64,000 nt of DNA. Origin: Anaeramoeba flamelloides (Eukaryota; Metamonada; Anaeramoebidae). The notes beneath the pieces were generated by a model. That model saw only the letters and a program-made list of their open reading frames with translations, did not search any database and was not told where the DNA came from. Below are positions 23,600 to 35,272 of this stretch, in pieces; position 1 is the first letter of the stretch, and every line of letters begins with the position of its first letter. The stretch lies in assembly GCA_027625915.1 (NCBI GenBank), contig JANTQA010000012.1:12114501-12178500 (forward strand), written 5' to 3'. Made by a program: the position numbers and the translations under genes.

Positions 23600-24860
23600 A
23601 AAGTCGGCAAATGGTATTATTATTTGAAACCTTTTGTTATATTGATTTCATTTAATATTTTTTTTTCGTGCCGACAAATTAATTTCAAATATTTATAATA
23701 AAAAATTATATTTAAATAACATTTATTGTCTTAATATATTTCAATTACTATTCCAATTTTAAGAATAAAATAATACAAACATAATATTCAAGTTTTCAAA
23801 CACCCCATCGAGGAAAATACAAGAATTGGTCAAGGAAAAGCGATCAAAAAAAAAAAAAGATTAATCAAGCCGAGAAGTGTGCTGGGGTGAGAGTAATGAT
23901 AAATAAATATAAGTAATAAATTTAAATTCATTTCTTAAATATACCACAAGAGAATTTTTTTATTGTTCATCAATTCTGATTTTAGTAAATTTGATTGTTG
24001 ATTTTCTTTATCTTGCCGGAGTTTCATGAAAATTGAATTTGAATATATTGTTGTTTTTCGTTGGTGTTTTTGATTGTACCTGGGATAGTTAAACATGATT
24101 ACAGTCTTTCTAAGGCCATTATAAATTTTTTCTTTGATATCAAAAATTGATACTAAAATAAACTCCAATTTAAATTTTTTAGCACATAAAATTCAATTTT
24201 TCTGTTAAAAAAAAAAATTTTATTTAATCAATTCGAGAAGAAATACCCAATTAGAACCATTAATTAATTGAAATGTGAAATTTTATTTATAAATTACAAT
24301 ACCAGTGAAACCAAATATAAATAATTATAGTCGGGAAAAAAATTCAGCACATGAAAAAAATCCATAACAAGATTTCTAATTGTGAATATTAGGAAAATTG
24401 ATTTATAATACCATTTATTTTCAATCAAATCCTTTTTATAAATAACCATTTTTTTTATGAAGATCGTAATAAACCTACCTAAAGTTCATTAAAGGGGGGT
24501 ATCTCTAGAATAATCAAGTAATTGGTTGATAACATAAAGTAGATCAACTTTTTTTTGAAAAACAATCCAGTTTAATTAAGGTTTGCTCGAGAGTTTGGAA
24601 AATGATAATTTTTATTCTTGGTTTTTATGATTGATGGTGTTTTGAACAAGTTTAATTTCATTAATCATCATTTAAATAAGTGAGCTAGTTATAATTCTAA
24701 AATTTTGATTCTTAAAAAAAGGATTTGATTAAAAATAAAAGAAATTACAAAACAATTTTCCTAATATTTACTTTCAAAAAATCTTGTTCAGGTATTTTTA
24801 CACTATTTTATCAATAATAATTAATCAAGAGTGTTGTAAAACTTTTTAGAGATGAGCAAA
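23600..24860. other. Intergenic A/T-rich DNA downstream of the Rab gene
   Basis: No gene or clear element seen. Short frames on the minus strand (23935-24168) have no recognisable content. Confidence 0.5.
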
Positions 24861-25180
24861 ATTAAAAAATTCATTGTTAAATTAGTAAAATTTATATTGA
24901 GATTATTGATCGACGAAAATTTCATAAATTATCAACTGATTTTATTTAAGTTCTTCTCTTTTTAAGAACTCCATTTTAACAAATATCAACTGTTCGAAAA
25001 AATTATTGATCTAACTAAACAGGTTAGGTAATTCAAAAATTTGAAATGAAAACAAAAAACTCAAATGATGCAAAAATGATTTTCATCTTTTAACAAGAAT
25101 CAAATTTTATTTCCAATTTGAATGGAATTGTATTATTGTGATTCTTTGAACTGTTTTAGTTGTGTTAAAAATTTTGAATT
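24860..25180 (+). repeat. Solo arm of A-type element
   Basis: Shares TTATTGATC, AGTTCTTC...GAACTC, TGTTCGAAAAA, GTTAGGTAATTC and the TTTGAACTGTTTTAG end with the right arm of the A palindrome. Confidence 0.65.
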
Positions 25181-27200
25181 TTTTGTTGATATTTTTTATA
25201 AAGTATGAATCTGAGAACAAAAAGAACCAAACCAAAAACTAAAATACAAGACAAAATCTGCAATTCCTTTGTAAGGGATTGCGCGTTTTGTGGAGACAAT
25301 GCGAAAAAATTCAAGTAACTCGGTGGACAAAGCTCATTGGCACTGCGATCTTTTAAAGATAGAGTTGTTTATTTAGAATGTTTGAAATGATCTTCATTTT
25401 TCTCCCTCACAAATCGTGATTATTTTTCTTTTTGGTTTTTACGTTTCTGGGTAAGTGTGTTTGAGTTTACTTCATCTCAAAATTTTTTCTGAATTTTTCA
25501 TTAAAAAAATTACATAAAATGCTTTTTTGTTCCAAATTGGTGAATATTTCTGTGAGTCGTCCCTTCATAATTTTATCTGGGATTGTACTAAATTCCTTTG
25601 AAACAATTTTCTGAATTGGTAATGTTGTCCTTAAACAGTAAATTATGATCCGGATGAGATTGTTGAAATTCGTTTGGTTTTTTAATCAAAAAGAAGAAAC
25701 TTTGGAGGTAGTCTTTGTTCTTGTGCTTCTGATCGGAAAGTTATTATTCATTGAATGATTTGTTGGTGTTGTAACAATAAAAAATAATTATTCAAAGACA
25801 GTTAACTAAAAAAAAAGTGAGGAAAAAAGTTTTGTGAAAGTCTACTCAAACTGTTTAGAAAAAGTGAACCAGACAATTTGATCAAAATTTTTTTTAGAAT
25901 CTTGGTGACTAACACTTTTTAATCCTTTGAGAACCACACTTTTTAAAACTTCTGGTTCCTCACTTTTTAAAGCAAGTGTGTCTCTTTTTTTTCTTTTTTA
26001 TTCTTTGCTCGTTTTGTTGGTTTTTTTTTAATAAAAATCTGAAAAAAAAGGGAATTAAGCCTAGACTTCACCAAATTGATCAAACAGTTTACGAAGTTCG
26101 TGGTGAGTTAAGAAGCGAGTAAGGTATCCAACAAATAGTTCGAAATTGTGTGATTATTATAAGTCATTTTGGTTTCAAGATAAATGGATAGCTTTGATGA
26201 ACAAAAAAAAAAAAAAAAGGAAGAATTAAAAAAAGGTTTTAATAAGATCGATTCTTAATTAATATTATACAAAAAATGACAATTGTATTCGACGGAAATG
26301 GTTGAAACTCCATTTTTTGTGCTTTAATTTATTGTTTATAATTCTTTTCTTTGATTATTTTTATTAAATATAACATTTGGTTTTGTGTTTCATATTTTCA
26401 CAATGATCTTGGTTGACGATGACTCAACCATATTCATAATCGTTTGAACTGTTTAACAATAACTGAAAAGAATCATGAAATAAATTGATGTGGTCAAATT
26501 AATAACCAAACTCTCTTTTTTTCTTTTTTTGAATAAAAAAATCATAAACAAAAAATAATTATTTGCATATTCAAGAATATTAAAGTTACTCAGACAGTAA
26601 TGATAGTCATCAAATCCTTATTGGATGTTGAGGTTAACTGTTTCATCATCGTAACTCTTGTCTCCAAACTACTTGAAGAAAAGTGAAGGTAAACAACCAC
26701 AAAAAAAAAATTAAAAAAAACAAAAAAAAAAATTATACTTTCGAAAAAAGCTTAAAACAAAAAGTAATGAAAATCAATAAAAAATGAAATCAGAAAAAGC
26801 AAATTATTTGAAATTAGGAATGTTGTAAATTCATTGAATTCATCACACTTGGCAAACACTCAAATAAAGATTAAGCATTTCGAGTAATTACGTAAGATTA
26901 TTTAGATTTTGTTATTGAATCTTATGTTTTCTTTTTGACAGACAGATCTTTCCTTTTGTTGAGATCAGTTCTTCCACGTAAAAAAGAAAATAGACAATTC
27001 TCAATTTTGGATGAAGAGTCAAAAAATTTATTGTTTTGTTGGATATGGTTATTTTTAGTGGCTTTAAATTCAAACTTATTTATCAATTCTTTCATTGAAT
27101 TAACATTTTTTTCTTTTTGGGTTCTTTCTTCAATATCTATCAATATCATGAGTTTGGATTTTGAAAAAAAGTGACAAGCTTCTAAATAGAGAAAACACAT
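25165..27200 (-). other. Unresolved minus-strand coding-like segments (possible spliced gene or decayed gene)
   Basis: Several segments in one strand look coding but I could not join them with confidence. (a) 27200-26922: 92 codons from an ATG, with an acceptor-like TATTTAG inside. (b) 26668-26618: after CAAGTAG, FGDKSYDDETVNLNIQ then stop. (c) 26153-26064: FELFVGYLTRF then HHELRKLFDQFGEV, which reads like the first half of an RRM, but with an in-frame stop directly upstream and no AG to splice it out. (d) about 25740-25460: two overlapping open frames, one with KKPNEFQQSHPDHNLL, one with KIVSKEFSTIPDKIMKGR. (e) about 25365-25165: a frame with a clear membrane helix (ILSCILVFGLVLFVLRF) and basic end, stopping at the edge of an A-type repeat. 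It may be one gene with short exons, two genes, or pseudogenes. Confidence 0.3.
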
Positions 27201-27419
27201 ATTATAATCTATTACTATAAAATTCCTAATTGGTTGAGATAAAATATCAGGAATGAAGTTTAACTTTTTTCCAAGTATTTTTCAATACCAATCTATCAAA
27301 AGACATGAATTTTTCATCTGTTTTTTATTGTTTCATTTGAAGTTAATTCTGACTCTTTTGTAAACATTTTTTTACAAGCCTTTAAAAATTATTTTTTTTT
27401 TTCGTTATTTAACTATTAA

Positions 27420-27960
27420 GGTTTACAATCCCTGAAATTTGAAAAAAGATTAAATTGAATTAGTGTGTAGTGGTGAGTTATTTTGGTTTCTGGTAAATCA
27501 GCATCGACTTGGTATAAATTTTAATTCTAGTCTCAATAATGAATTTTTTCTCTGTTTTTTCTTCAAAAATCCAAATTGATGACTGTAAGACTAATATATT
27601 TTGAGGTCAGTTCAATTAAAAAATTGGATTGATGGATTTTAAAAAAGTAATTATTATATAGATTTGGTTTTATGTGGAGTAATTTTCAATATTTTTTTTA
27701 TTTTAGTTAATTGAGTAAAAGGAAATTTTCAATAGACAAACCAAAAATTAAAAATATTTCTTGAACAACTACCAATTTATTATTTTTACACTGATCAATT
27801 TGGATTTAGGAAGAAAATAAAAAAATTGCCTTTTTTAAACTAGAATTAAAACCCATACCAAGTTGAAGAACAATCGCCTAGTAACCAGAATAATATGACA
27901 TGGCACCTCATACAAGATGATCGTTTTTTCATTCTTTAGAAGTTGTAAACATGAAAATAA
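27420..27960. mobile_element. C foldback element, copy 2
   Basis: It starts TTTACAATCCCTGAAATTTG like copy 3 and ends TTTAGAAGTTGTAAAC. The inner arms are diverged but pair (CCAAATTGATGACTGTAAG with TTACACTGATCAATTTGG). Confidence 0.65.
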
Positions 27961-28865
27961 ACTTAGAGCAATCAAAGTAATGTGTCCAAACTACTATAAT
28001 CCTTGTTTTAATACAGCCGTTCCATTCGACTTGTGAAGGATTGCCCTTTAAAGGTGCTTTAAGGATCATTTTATCTTTCATTTAAAGACCTTTTAAACTT
28101 TTTTCATTTTCTTTAAAAGATCTTTTAAAGAGCTTTTAAAGATCTTTTAAACTCTCTTAATTCTTTTAAAACTTCTTTCAAACAAATAAAAAAAAACCAC
28201 AAATAACTACTAACAAAAAACACTAAAATTAGTTTGAAACAATTACTACCACTTTTACTCTGGCTCTACCTAAGACTAGATCTTACACATTGTTATTCAC
28301 AAGCTCTACTCAATTTTACAATACTCTACTCTATTTACCATACACCCAAATCTTTAAGTTGATAATTTGTTCCTAAAATTGCTTTTAAAAACAAATGAAA
28401 ATTGTAATCAAAAATATTTTTTTCAGTACAATTTTCCATTCAATTACTTGATGGACAAATGGATCAAATCTACGTCAAAAGTTCTCAAACTCCTATTTAA
28501 ATTGAAATTGGAAAAGAAGAAAATTATCTCCCAAACAGTTGAATATCAAATTTTTTAATTTACAAGAATAGAGAGTTTATTCTAAAATCTTGAATACTCG
28601 ACACAGATTTGATCGATCTGTCCATCAAGTAATTGAATGGAAAATTGTACTGAAAAAAATATTTTTGATTACAATTTTCATTTGTTTTTAAAAGCAATTT
28701 TAGGAACAAATTATCAACTTAAAGATTTGGGTGTATGGTAAATAGAGTAGAGTATTGTAAAATTGAGTAGAGCTTGTGAATAACAATGTGTAAGATCTAG
28801 TCTTAGGTAGAGCCAGAGTAAAAGTGGTAGTAATTGTTTCAAACTAATTTTAGTGTTTTTTGTTA

Positions 28866-29062
28866 CAGTCAGTTCCACGTTTAAGGCACAAACTTACAAC
28901 GAAATTTAAGGCACAAAAAAAATCTCAAATTAAGGCACAAAATTTAAATTCTAGTAAAATAATTTGTAAAAAAAAAATATTACAAATTTTCTGCCTTAAT
29001 TTGAGATTTTTTTGTGCTTTAAATTTCGTTGTAAGTTTGTGCCTTAAAAGTGAAACTGACTG
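28866..29062. mobile_element. H MITE, copy 1 in element I
   Basis: TA-flanked near-perfect hairpin of about 197 bases, from CAGTCAGTTCCACG to AAGTGAAACTGACTG. It contains three AAGGCACAAA motifs per arm. Confidence 0.9.
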
Positions 29063-29146
29063 TAGTAGTTATTTGTGGTTTTTTGTTTGTTTGAAAATGT
29101 TTTAAAAGAATTAAGAGAGTTTAAAAGATCTTTAAAAGATCTTTTA

Positions 29147-29342
29147 CAGTCAGTTTCACTTTTAAGGCACAAACTTTCAACGAAATTTAAGGCACAAAAA
29201 AAATCTCAAATTAAAGCACAAAATTCAAATTCTAGTAAAAAAAATTGTAAAAAAAAAAATTCCAAATTTTGTGCCTTAATTTGAGATTTTTTTGTGCCTT
29301 AAATTTCGTTGAAAGTTTGTGCCTTAAAAGTGAAACTGACTG
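29147..29342. mobile_element. H MITE, copy 2 in element I
   Basis: Same hairpin, inserted at a second TA of the same arm, within AGATCTTTT|TA|AAGAAAATG. Confidence 0.9.
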
Positions 29343-29959
29343 TAAAGAAAATGAAAAAGGTTTAAAAGGTCTTTAAAGCATCTTTAAAAGGTCTTTAAAA
29401 GGTCTTTAAAGGAAACCTAAAATTTCAGGTTTGCTTAAAGGAAATAAAAAAGCTTCACAAGTCGAATGGAACGGCTGTATATAATCCTTGCTTTTTTTTT
29501 CAACTTGTTCCAAGGTAATATTCAATTTATTTCCCAATAGTAAACCTAAGTACAAATCAATTTTGAAAGTAAACCCCTTGATATTTTCAGGAAAATTTTA
29601 ATTAGAAATTTAATTTGTTGAAAATTTTTCTTTAATTGTTCTGAATTTTTCTGAAATTGAATTGTTTTTTTGATGATAAAAATTTTCTCTATTTTTTGAG
29701 ATATATTTTCCAATTTGATCCTTAATTTTTTTCAAATACCTTTAAAAATAATATACTTTAAGAAACAACTACCTTGTTTAGTTATTCGTTTATTATTGAT
29801 TTCTTTGATAGGTTGATGTATGGGTCTTCTATAGCAAAAAAAAAAACACGCTTTTTGTTTTGAAACACGCATTATCCTTTTCTGCACACTTGATTTTGAT
29901 AACAATATCTTTTTTCAAAAAATTGGAAGAAAAGTTTCATAATTGTGACTTTTTTCTGT

Positions 29960-31048
29960 ACTATTATTTTCCAATTAATAAATGAAAATTTTTATTTCAA
30001 TTTCCAAAATGAATATTAATTATTACTGCTACAATCAAAATAGCAGAGCAAAAATTTTGTATATCAGTTAATTCAGGAACTTTAATTTATTGTATAAAAA
30101 TATCATTTCCAAAACTATGTTGTTATAAGATCTTTGGTTTTACTTCCACTTTACAAACTAGAAAAATATTTTGGGATTTGAACTAAAAAGTTTCATTTTT
30201 TCATTGGAAAATAATAGTATAATTCATCAATTTTTATCAGCCTGGGTAACACTTTATAGAGTTTTTAATCCACACTTTTCCCACACAACTTTTTGAAAAA
30301 AAAACTTATCCAAATCACCTCATTCTTCCTCTTTTCAGCTTTTCAAAAATGTTTTTCCAAATCAACATTTGACACAGAAAAAATTAAAGTCTAGACTTTG
30401 AAAGAATGTCAAATATAACCTACTATTATAATACAAAATACCAATCTTTTTTTATGGGTATGTGCTATCAATGAAAATTATTGATTCCTTTTCAAAATAA
30501 ATTAAAAGAATGAAATCTTATTGAATTATATTTAAAGTCATAACAGTTGAAATTATTTTCTTTAATGTAAAATCATGAAACCCATGATTTTTTGATTAAC
30601 CCTTTCTGAGAAAATATAGTACCAGGATCGTGAGTTTGAATTTTTCACTTATCCAAGTTGACAAACAATAAAAAAAAAAAAAATATTTTGGCAATTATTT
30701 CTAATCGTAATTGTGAAATGTGTTTTTATCAAACCTCAATGAACGTAATTAAACACACCAATTTAAATTGGAAACACAGATTCAAATTGTTGATTATCGT
30801 ACTCTCAAAACTTTCGACATTTTACAAATTCCTAATAACAGAGTAAAAAAGACAAAGACTTTTAGTTATATCTTTTCTTTCAAAATAGAATGATTCTTAG
30901 AGACAGCCGAGATTTTTTGACAAATCGAAAAAAAATTAATTGTTGTGAAATGTTGAGATTATACAAGAAGGGTAACTCTCCAAAAGAGGATTTTTCTACA
31001 AAAATAGTGAAAATATTTTACATTTTTTTTACTTTTAATTGTTCATTG
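29960..31048. other. Intergenic region upstream of the SAP30-like gene
   Basis: Only A/T-rich DNA is seen. A frame at 30658-30846 begins with TTG and has no family resemblance. Confidence 0.5.
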
Positions 31049-31838
31049 ATGCCGCCTAAATTAAGATCAAGAAGCAAAAGATCAAAAGCACTAAAACAAA
31101 AATCTCAACAAAACAATAGGTTTGTACTTTTCCATTTCGTTATTCGTTTTGGATCTTTTACTTCTTTTCAAATCTAGAATTTTTTTTACAATTCTTATTT
31201 TTTTTCAACAAATTGCATAATTTTCATGACTTTACAAAACAAATAACACCCCTTTGTGAAGTTTTTGAAGATTTCTTTTTCAATCAAAAAATTACAAAAA
31301 AAGAAAGAGATTTGTTTTTTTTTAACCACTCTATTTCAAAAAAGTGAGCAAAGACAAGATTTAAAATGGGTTTTACAAAACTGTTTGATTCATACATTTC
31401 AAGTTGTTTGGTAAACACGTTTTTAAACTTTTATTTCTCATTTTTTTCATGCAAGTGAAACTCTTACATCATTCCATTTTGAACCAATTCTCAAAGTCTT
31501 TCCTTGACAAAGCCTCACCGAATCTTCTCTAAAATTAACCCAAACTCAAACTTCTCTCTATTATTACTTATTCCATTTCCAAAAAAAATCAAAGGAGGGT
31601 AAAAGAACATTCAAAAAAAAAATATAACAATAAGAAAGCTATCCCACACGGACCAGTGATTGACTTTTCACAGTTACGGTTTGAAACACTTCTCGAGATT
31701 AAAAAGCATTATGACATTCGAAGAAATACGAACAATCCAAAAGAATTATCAAAGCTGATCTTTGAAAAATTCCATAAACAAAAAGTTGATGAAAAAACAG
31801 TTATTCAAGAATTCTTGCGGATATCAAAAGAATTTTAA
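31049..31838 (+). CDS. SAP30: SAP30-like Sin3-binding protein, 2 exons, about 104 residues
   Basis: Exon 1 is 31049-31119, beginning MPPKLRSRSKR, a basic stretch. The donor is AATAG|GTTTGT. Exon 2 starts at about 31595 (AAAG|GAGG) or 31598, both in frame, and ends at 31838. The conserved block is in exon 2: FSQLRFETLLEIKKHY, then a spacer, NPKELSKLIFEKF and VDEKTVIQEFL. This follows the Sin3-binding domain of SAP30/SAP30L (QLxxxTLxxYKRHY, then NKAQL, HF and VNEK..L..F). In animals and fungi SAP30 is a core part of the Sin3 histone-deacetylase complex. The frame stays open upstream to an ATG at 30890, which would add 53 residues, but that part is hydrophobic and A/T-driven and looks like leader sequence. 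The animal-type N-terminal zinc finger is absent. Family call is good; the exact splice acceptor is uncertain. Confidence 0.72.
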
Positions 31839-34340
31839 TTATGATTGCCGGGTTGGGGACCAATTTTAATTCTTTTCTTTTTCTTTTCCATTTTCGATTT
31901 TTTTTTTTTGATCCTGACAAAAGATCATCTTTTTTATCTTTTTCTCTGGTTTTCAAATTAATTTAAGGTCGGTATTTTAGGATTTAATTCTTGAGGGGTA
32001 CTGTAAATACCAAACCCTCGGGCATATTTACGAATCAGATCTTTGGCTTTTTTATTTATTCTGTCTGTTTTTTGAAAATATTAAAACTTTTTTTTTTGAA
32101 ATTTTATTTAAAAAACACTCAATTTCTGAAATTCTTATTTCTTTTTACCCTTTTTACTTGTTAGAGAGATTCAAACTTTCCCATAATAACAACGGAATTA
32201 AATAAATATGTTTCTGGATCATAAATGAGTGAAATAAAGTCTTAATTTATTTTGAATTTTTTCAATTTTCCAAAAATAAATTTAATAAATATTTTTAATT
32301 TTTAATTTCTTGCTTTTCTTTTGGTCTTCTCTATTTGTCCATTTCAATTACCATTAAGAAATACATTTCTTTGATTTATAATACCACCAAAGCTACAATC
32401 TAGATAAAAATTGTTAATTAAAGTTTAGTGGTTCTGTTAAACCAAACATTCCTTCCTTTGGTATTACCCCCTTTTATTTTAATAATAAAATAAAAAACAA
32501 TAAACTTTTTTTTAGTTTTTACTTGATTTTGATGCTTAATTTTTTATTTTCTATTTTCCTTATTAATTGTAATAGAAATCATACAAAAAACTTTAAATAA
32601 ATATTTTTATTAGATAAAATATTGATTCAAATTTTACACTTTTATATATGATATCACCAAATACATGTATAACTAACGAACCAAATAAAAATTATCTATG
32701 TTTTCTTATGTAATTACAATCCGGTATTTAAGAATTAATTGGATTTTTTTTTTTTAACTATTATGTTTTTTCTTTTTTCTTTCTTTGTTATTTTGAAAAA
32801 GTTCTCTCACCACAACATTCTCATTATTAGTGGTATTTATTGAGGTAAATTTTTTTCAAATTCGTCAAGTAACCTTTTAAAATTTACTAATTACTTTATG
32901 TTATGAATAATAATGTAAAAATAGTGTTCTTTATTATCTTTCAAATACTGAGTACTCATATTGTTAAAATATAATAAAAAACAAAACCAAAATAACCCAA
33001 TATTTTCCAAAAAAAAAAATAAAAAAAAAATTATTATTTTTATAAGTTACTAGTCTCGAGTATTTTTTTTTTTGAACAATAACTAAATAGTATTCCTAAT
33101 CTCTAAGAATGTTTAATATTGATAATAAACAGGGGTTTTCAAATCTAATAAATTGGAAAAAAATTTTCCCTGTCTCTATTAAATTTACGTATAAAAAATT
33201 CATAGAGATTAGTCACTTAATATTGAATTGTAACCATTTATGCAAATAATCAGAAGATTACATTTGGATTATAGATTATAAGTACATGAAGTACCCCATT
33301 GCAAATTTTTTAAAGGTTTTTCCAGGAATACACCCTTCATAAAATGGAAAAAAAGAATATTAATATATCTTTCATTGTTTAAAGTAAACCATTATTCAAA
33401 TACTTTGACACAATATATAATTTTATTATAAGTTGGAATGGGTTTTTATCCAGTATTCTTATCACAAGAAAATATTTTCAAATTTTTGGATCATAATCAT
33501 TGTTTCATTTTTTGCAATAATTTGTTTTATCTTTTTCAAATTTTTGTTTTTCTTTTTCTTTTTGTTTTGGTTTTTTTGATAAATCTTTTATTCTTTTATT
33601 TTTCTTGTATCCTATTTTTTTTTCCAATTTTTTATATTCATTTTTACATTTTTATATTTGTTTTCTAAGTTGTTCAATTTTTTGTTTTGATTTTTCAAAT
33701 TTTTCTTATTCTTTCTTTTCTTTCTTTTTTATTTTTTTTTGCAAAAGATCAAGTAATAAAAAAAAAACCTTTGAAAAGAAAAATAATCATTTATAAAATT
33801 GAGGTATGTAATTTACTTTAAAATACGTATTAATTATTGTCAATATATCTTCTTGTTAAACTTTTCAGTTAAAGTTCAGTAATAAAAAACCCATAAGACT
33901 CATTTCAAAAATTTTGACCCACTTTGTTTTAGGTTTTAGATTGATTTCGTTATAATTTTAAAAATTTCTTGTTTTTAAATATTTAGAATGATTGACAACA
34001 GAATTATTATCATGTTTGATGATTATTTGTTCTCAAGATGAATGATATATATATATATATATTCAATTTATTATTTCGGGTTAGTCACAATTTTTGAAAT
34101 GAAGTTGATATATTATAACACCACCATTTCCCCAAAAAATAAAAAAAAACAATAACATTAACAAAAGTAAGAAATTAGCTACACTAATCTTAAATTGAAG
34201 CTTAGATCAAAAAATTATCTACACTCTTCACAACCAGTTCAAAATAAAAACGAATCTTATTTCAATTTTCATAAGATTTTAACAAACAAGGAAATTGTTA
34301 TAGAATCTTTTATAAAATTAAAAAGTAAGAAACAAAATGT
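31839..34340. other. Gene-poor A/T-rich region with small repeat remnants
   Basis: It holds an L remnant (about 33080-33215, TTTAATATTGATAATAAACAGGGG reversed and a GAGATTAGTCAC end), a reversed P copy (about 33895-34105), and an (AT)n run at about 34050. The T-rich frames at 33438-33796 are composition artefacts. The segment 34195-34345 (KLRSKNYLHSSQPVQNK...) looks weakly coding. Confidence 0.5.
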
Positions 34341-34347
34341 TGATATA

Positions 34348-35038
34348 AACTTTGTTACAGTCAAAGAGACCCAATTTTTTTTCAAATATCAATTATTTTA
34401 TATAATTGACCTTTGCAGAACAAATATGAAATAAAAAGAATAATATACATCAAAAAATTGTGGTTATCGGACTTAAAGAAAATTAATAAATCAATATATT
34501 TTCTTAAAAATTGAAAAACTCAAATTCTTTGGATAACTATTGAGAAAACAAGAATGTTCATTTTGATCTTCTACTGATATTTGAATAATAAATAAGAAAC
34601 AATTTTTACCCCATTTTCCATACCTTTCTTTTATAAACCAAGTTACCAAATGAAGTGTGTTGGTATATGTGATCTTTATTTGAAAAAGCAAATGAAAATG
34701 AAATGAAAATTTTTCACATTTATTAATCAAATATCAATCAACCATTGAATAAAATTCCAATAGAAATAAATATTATTTCTCAATAATCATTTCCACAGTT
34801 TCAATAACATTAGAATAACGCATTTTTACATAGTGGATATTGATCTTTCAGTACAAAAATTTTTGCAACTGAATTACTTTTTAAAAAAAAGATGAACAAA
34901 ATGAAGTAAAAATGTGAAAAAATGTTTTCAATTTTGAAATTTCAAAAATAATTTTTTTCTTGGAATATTCCCATTCAAACCCTTTAAACACCTGTAATTT
35001 GCCCATTATAACTGAGCCCATTTGACTGGAAAATAGTT
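34348..35038 (+). mobile_element. B MITE, copy 1, complete
   Basis: 691 bases flanked by TA, from AACTTTGTTACAGTC to GACTGGAAAATAGTT. The body matches copies at 48886 and 58078. Confidence 0.8.
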
Positions 35039-35272
35039 TATAATTCTCTAATCATATTTTTAAAAACAATTATTGTATATTATTTAATTTATTGAAGAAT
35101 AACCTTTTTTAAAAAAAAACGTAAAAAAATTATTGATTTTTTTGAACTTATTATTAACACAATGCTTTTCTAATTTTTTGGATTATAAAAGAAGGTGTCA
35201 AAAAAAAAAAAAAAAATATAAAAAAAAACAAACAAAAAATGAAAATAAAAATAAATAATAAAAAAAAAATTC

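Larger units (their letters stand above)
28014..29477. mobile_element. I foldback element carrying two H MITEs
   Basis: The ends are CAGCCGTTCCATTCGAC and its complement, flanked by TA on both sides; the F copies lacking it confirm the insertion point. The arms are almost identical (CTCTGGCTCTACCTAAG, CAATTACTTGATGGAC and their complements). The right arm is longer only because H elements at 28866-29062 and 29147-29342 sit in it. Confidence 0.85.
27985..29960 (+). repeat. F repeat, copy 2, interrupted by element I
   Basis: The F sequence runs to CTATAATCCTTGTTTTAA, is broken by element I, and resumes TATAATCCTTGC through AAGTACAAATCAATTTTG and TTGATGTATGGGTCTTC. Confidence 0.7.

Noticed and set aside
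25830-26060. Long Lys-rich continuation of the RRM-like segment through a 28-base intron
   Set aside because: A recount of the A run introduces a shift and a stop, and a 28-base intron is far shorter than any other here.
33438-33796. Phe-rich plus-strand frames
   Set aside because: Homopolymeric T-rich DNA gives open frames by chance; no conserved motif.
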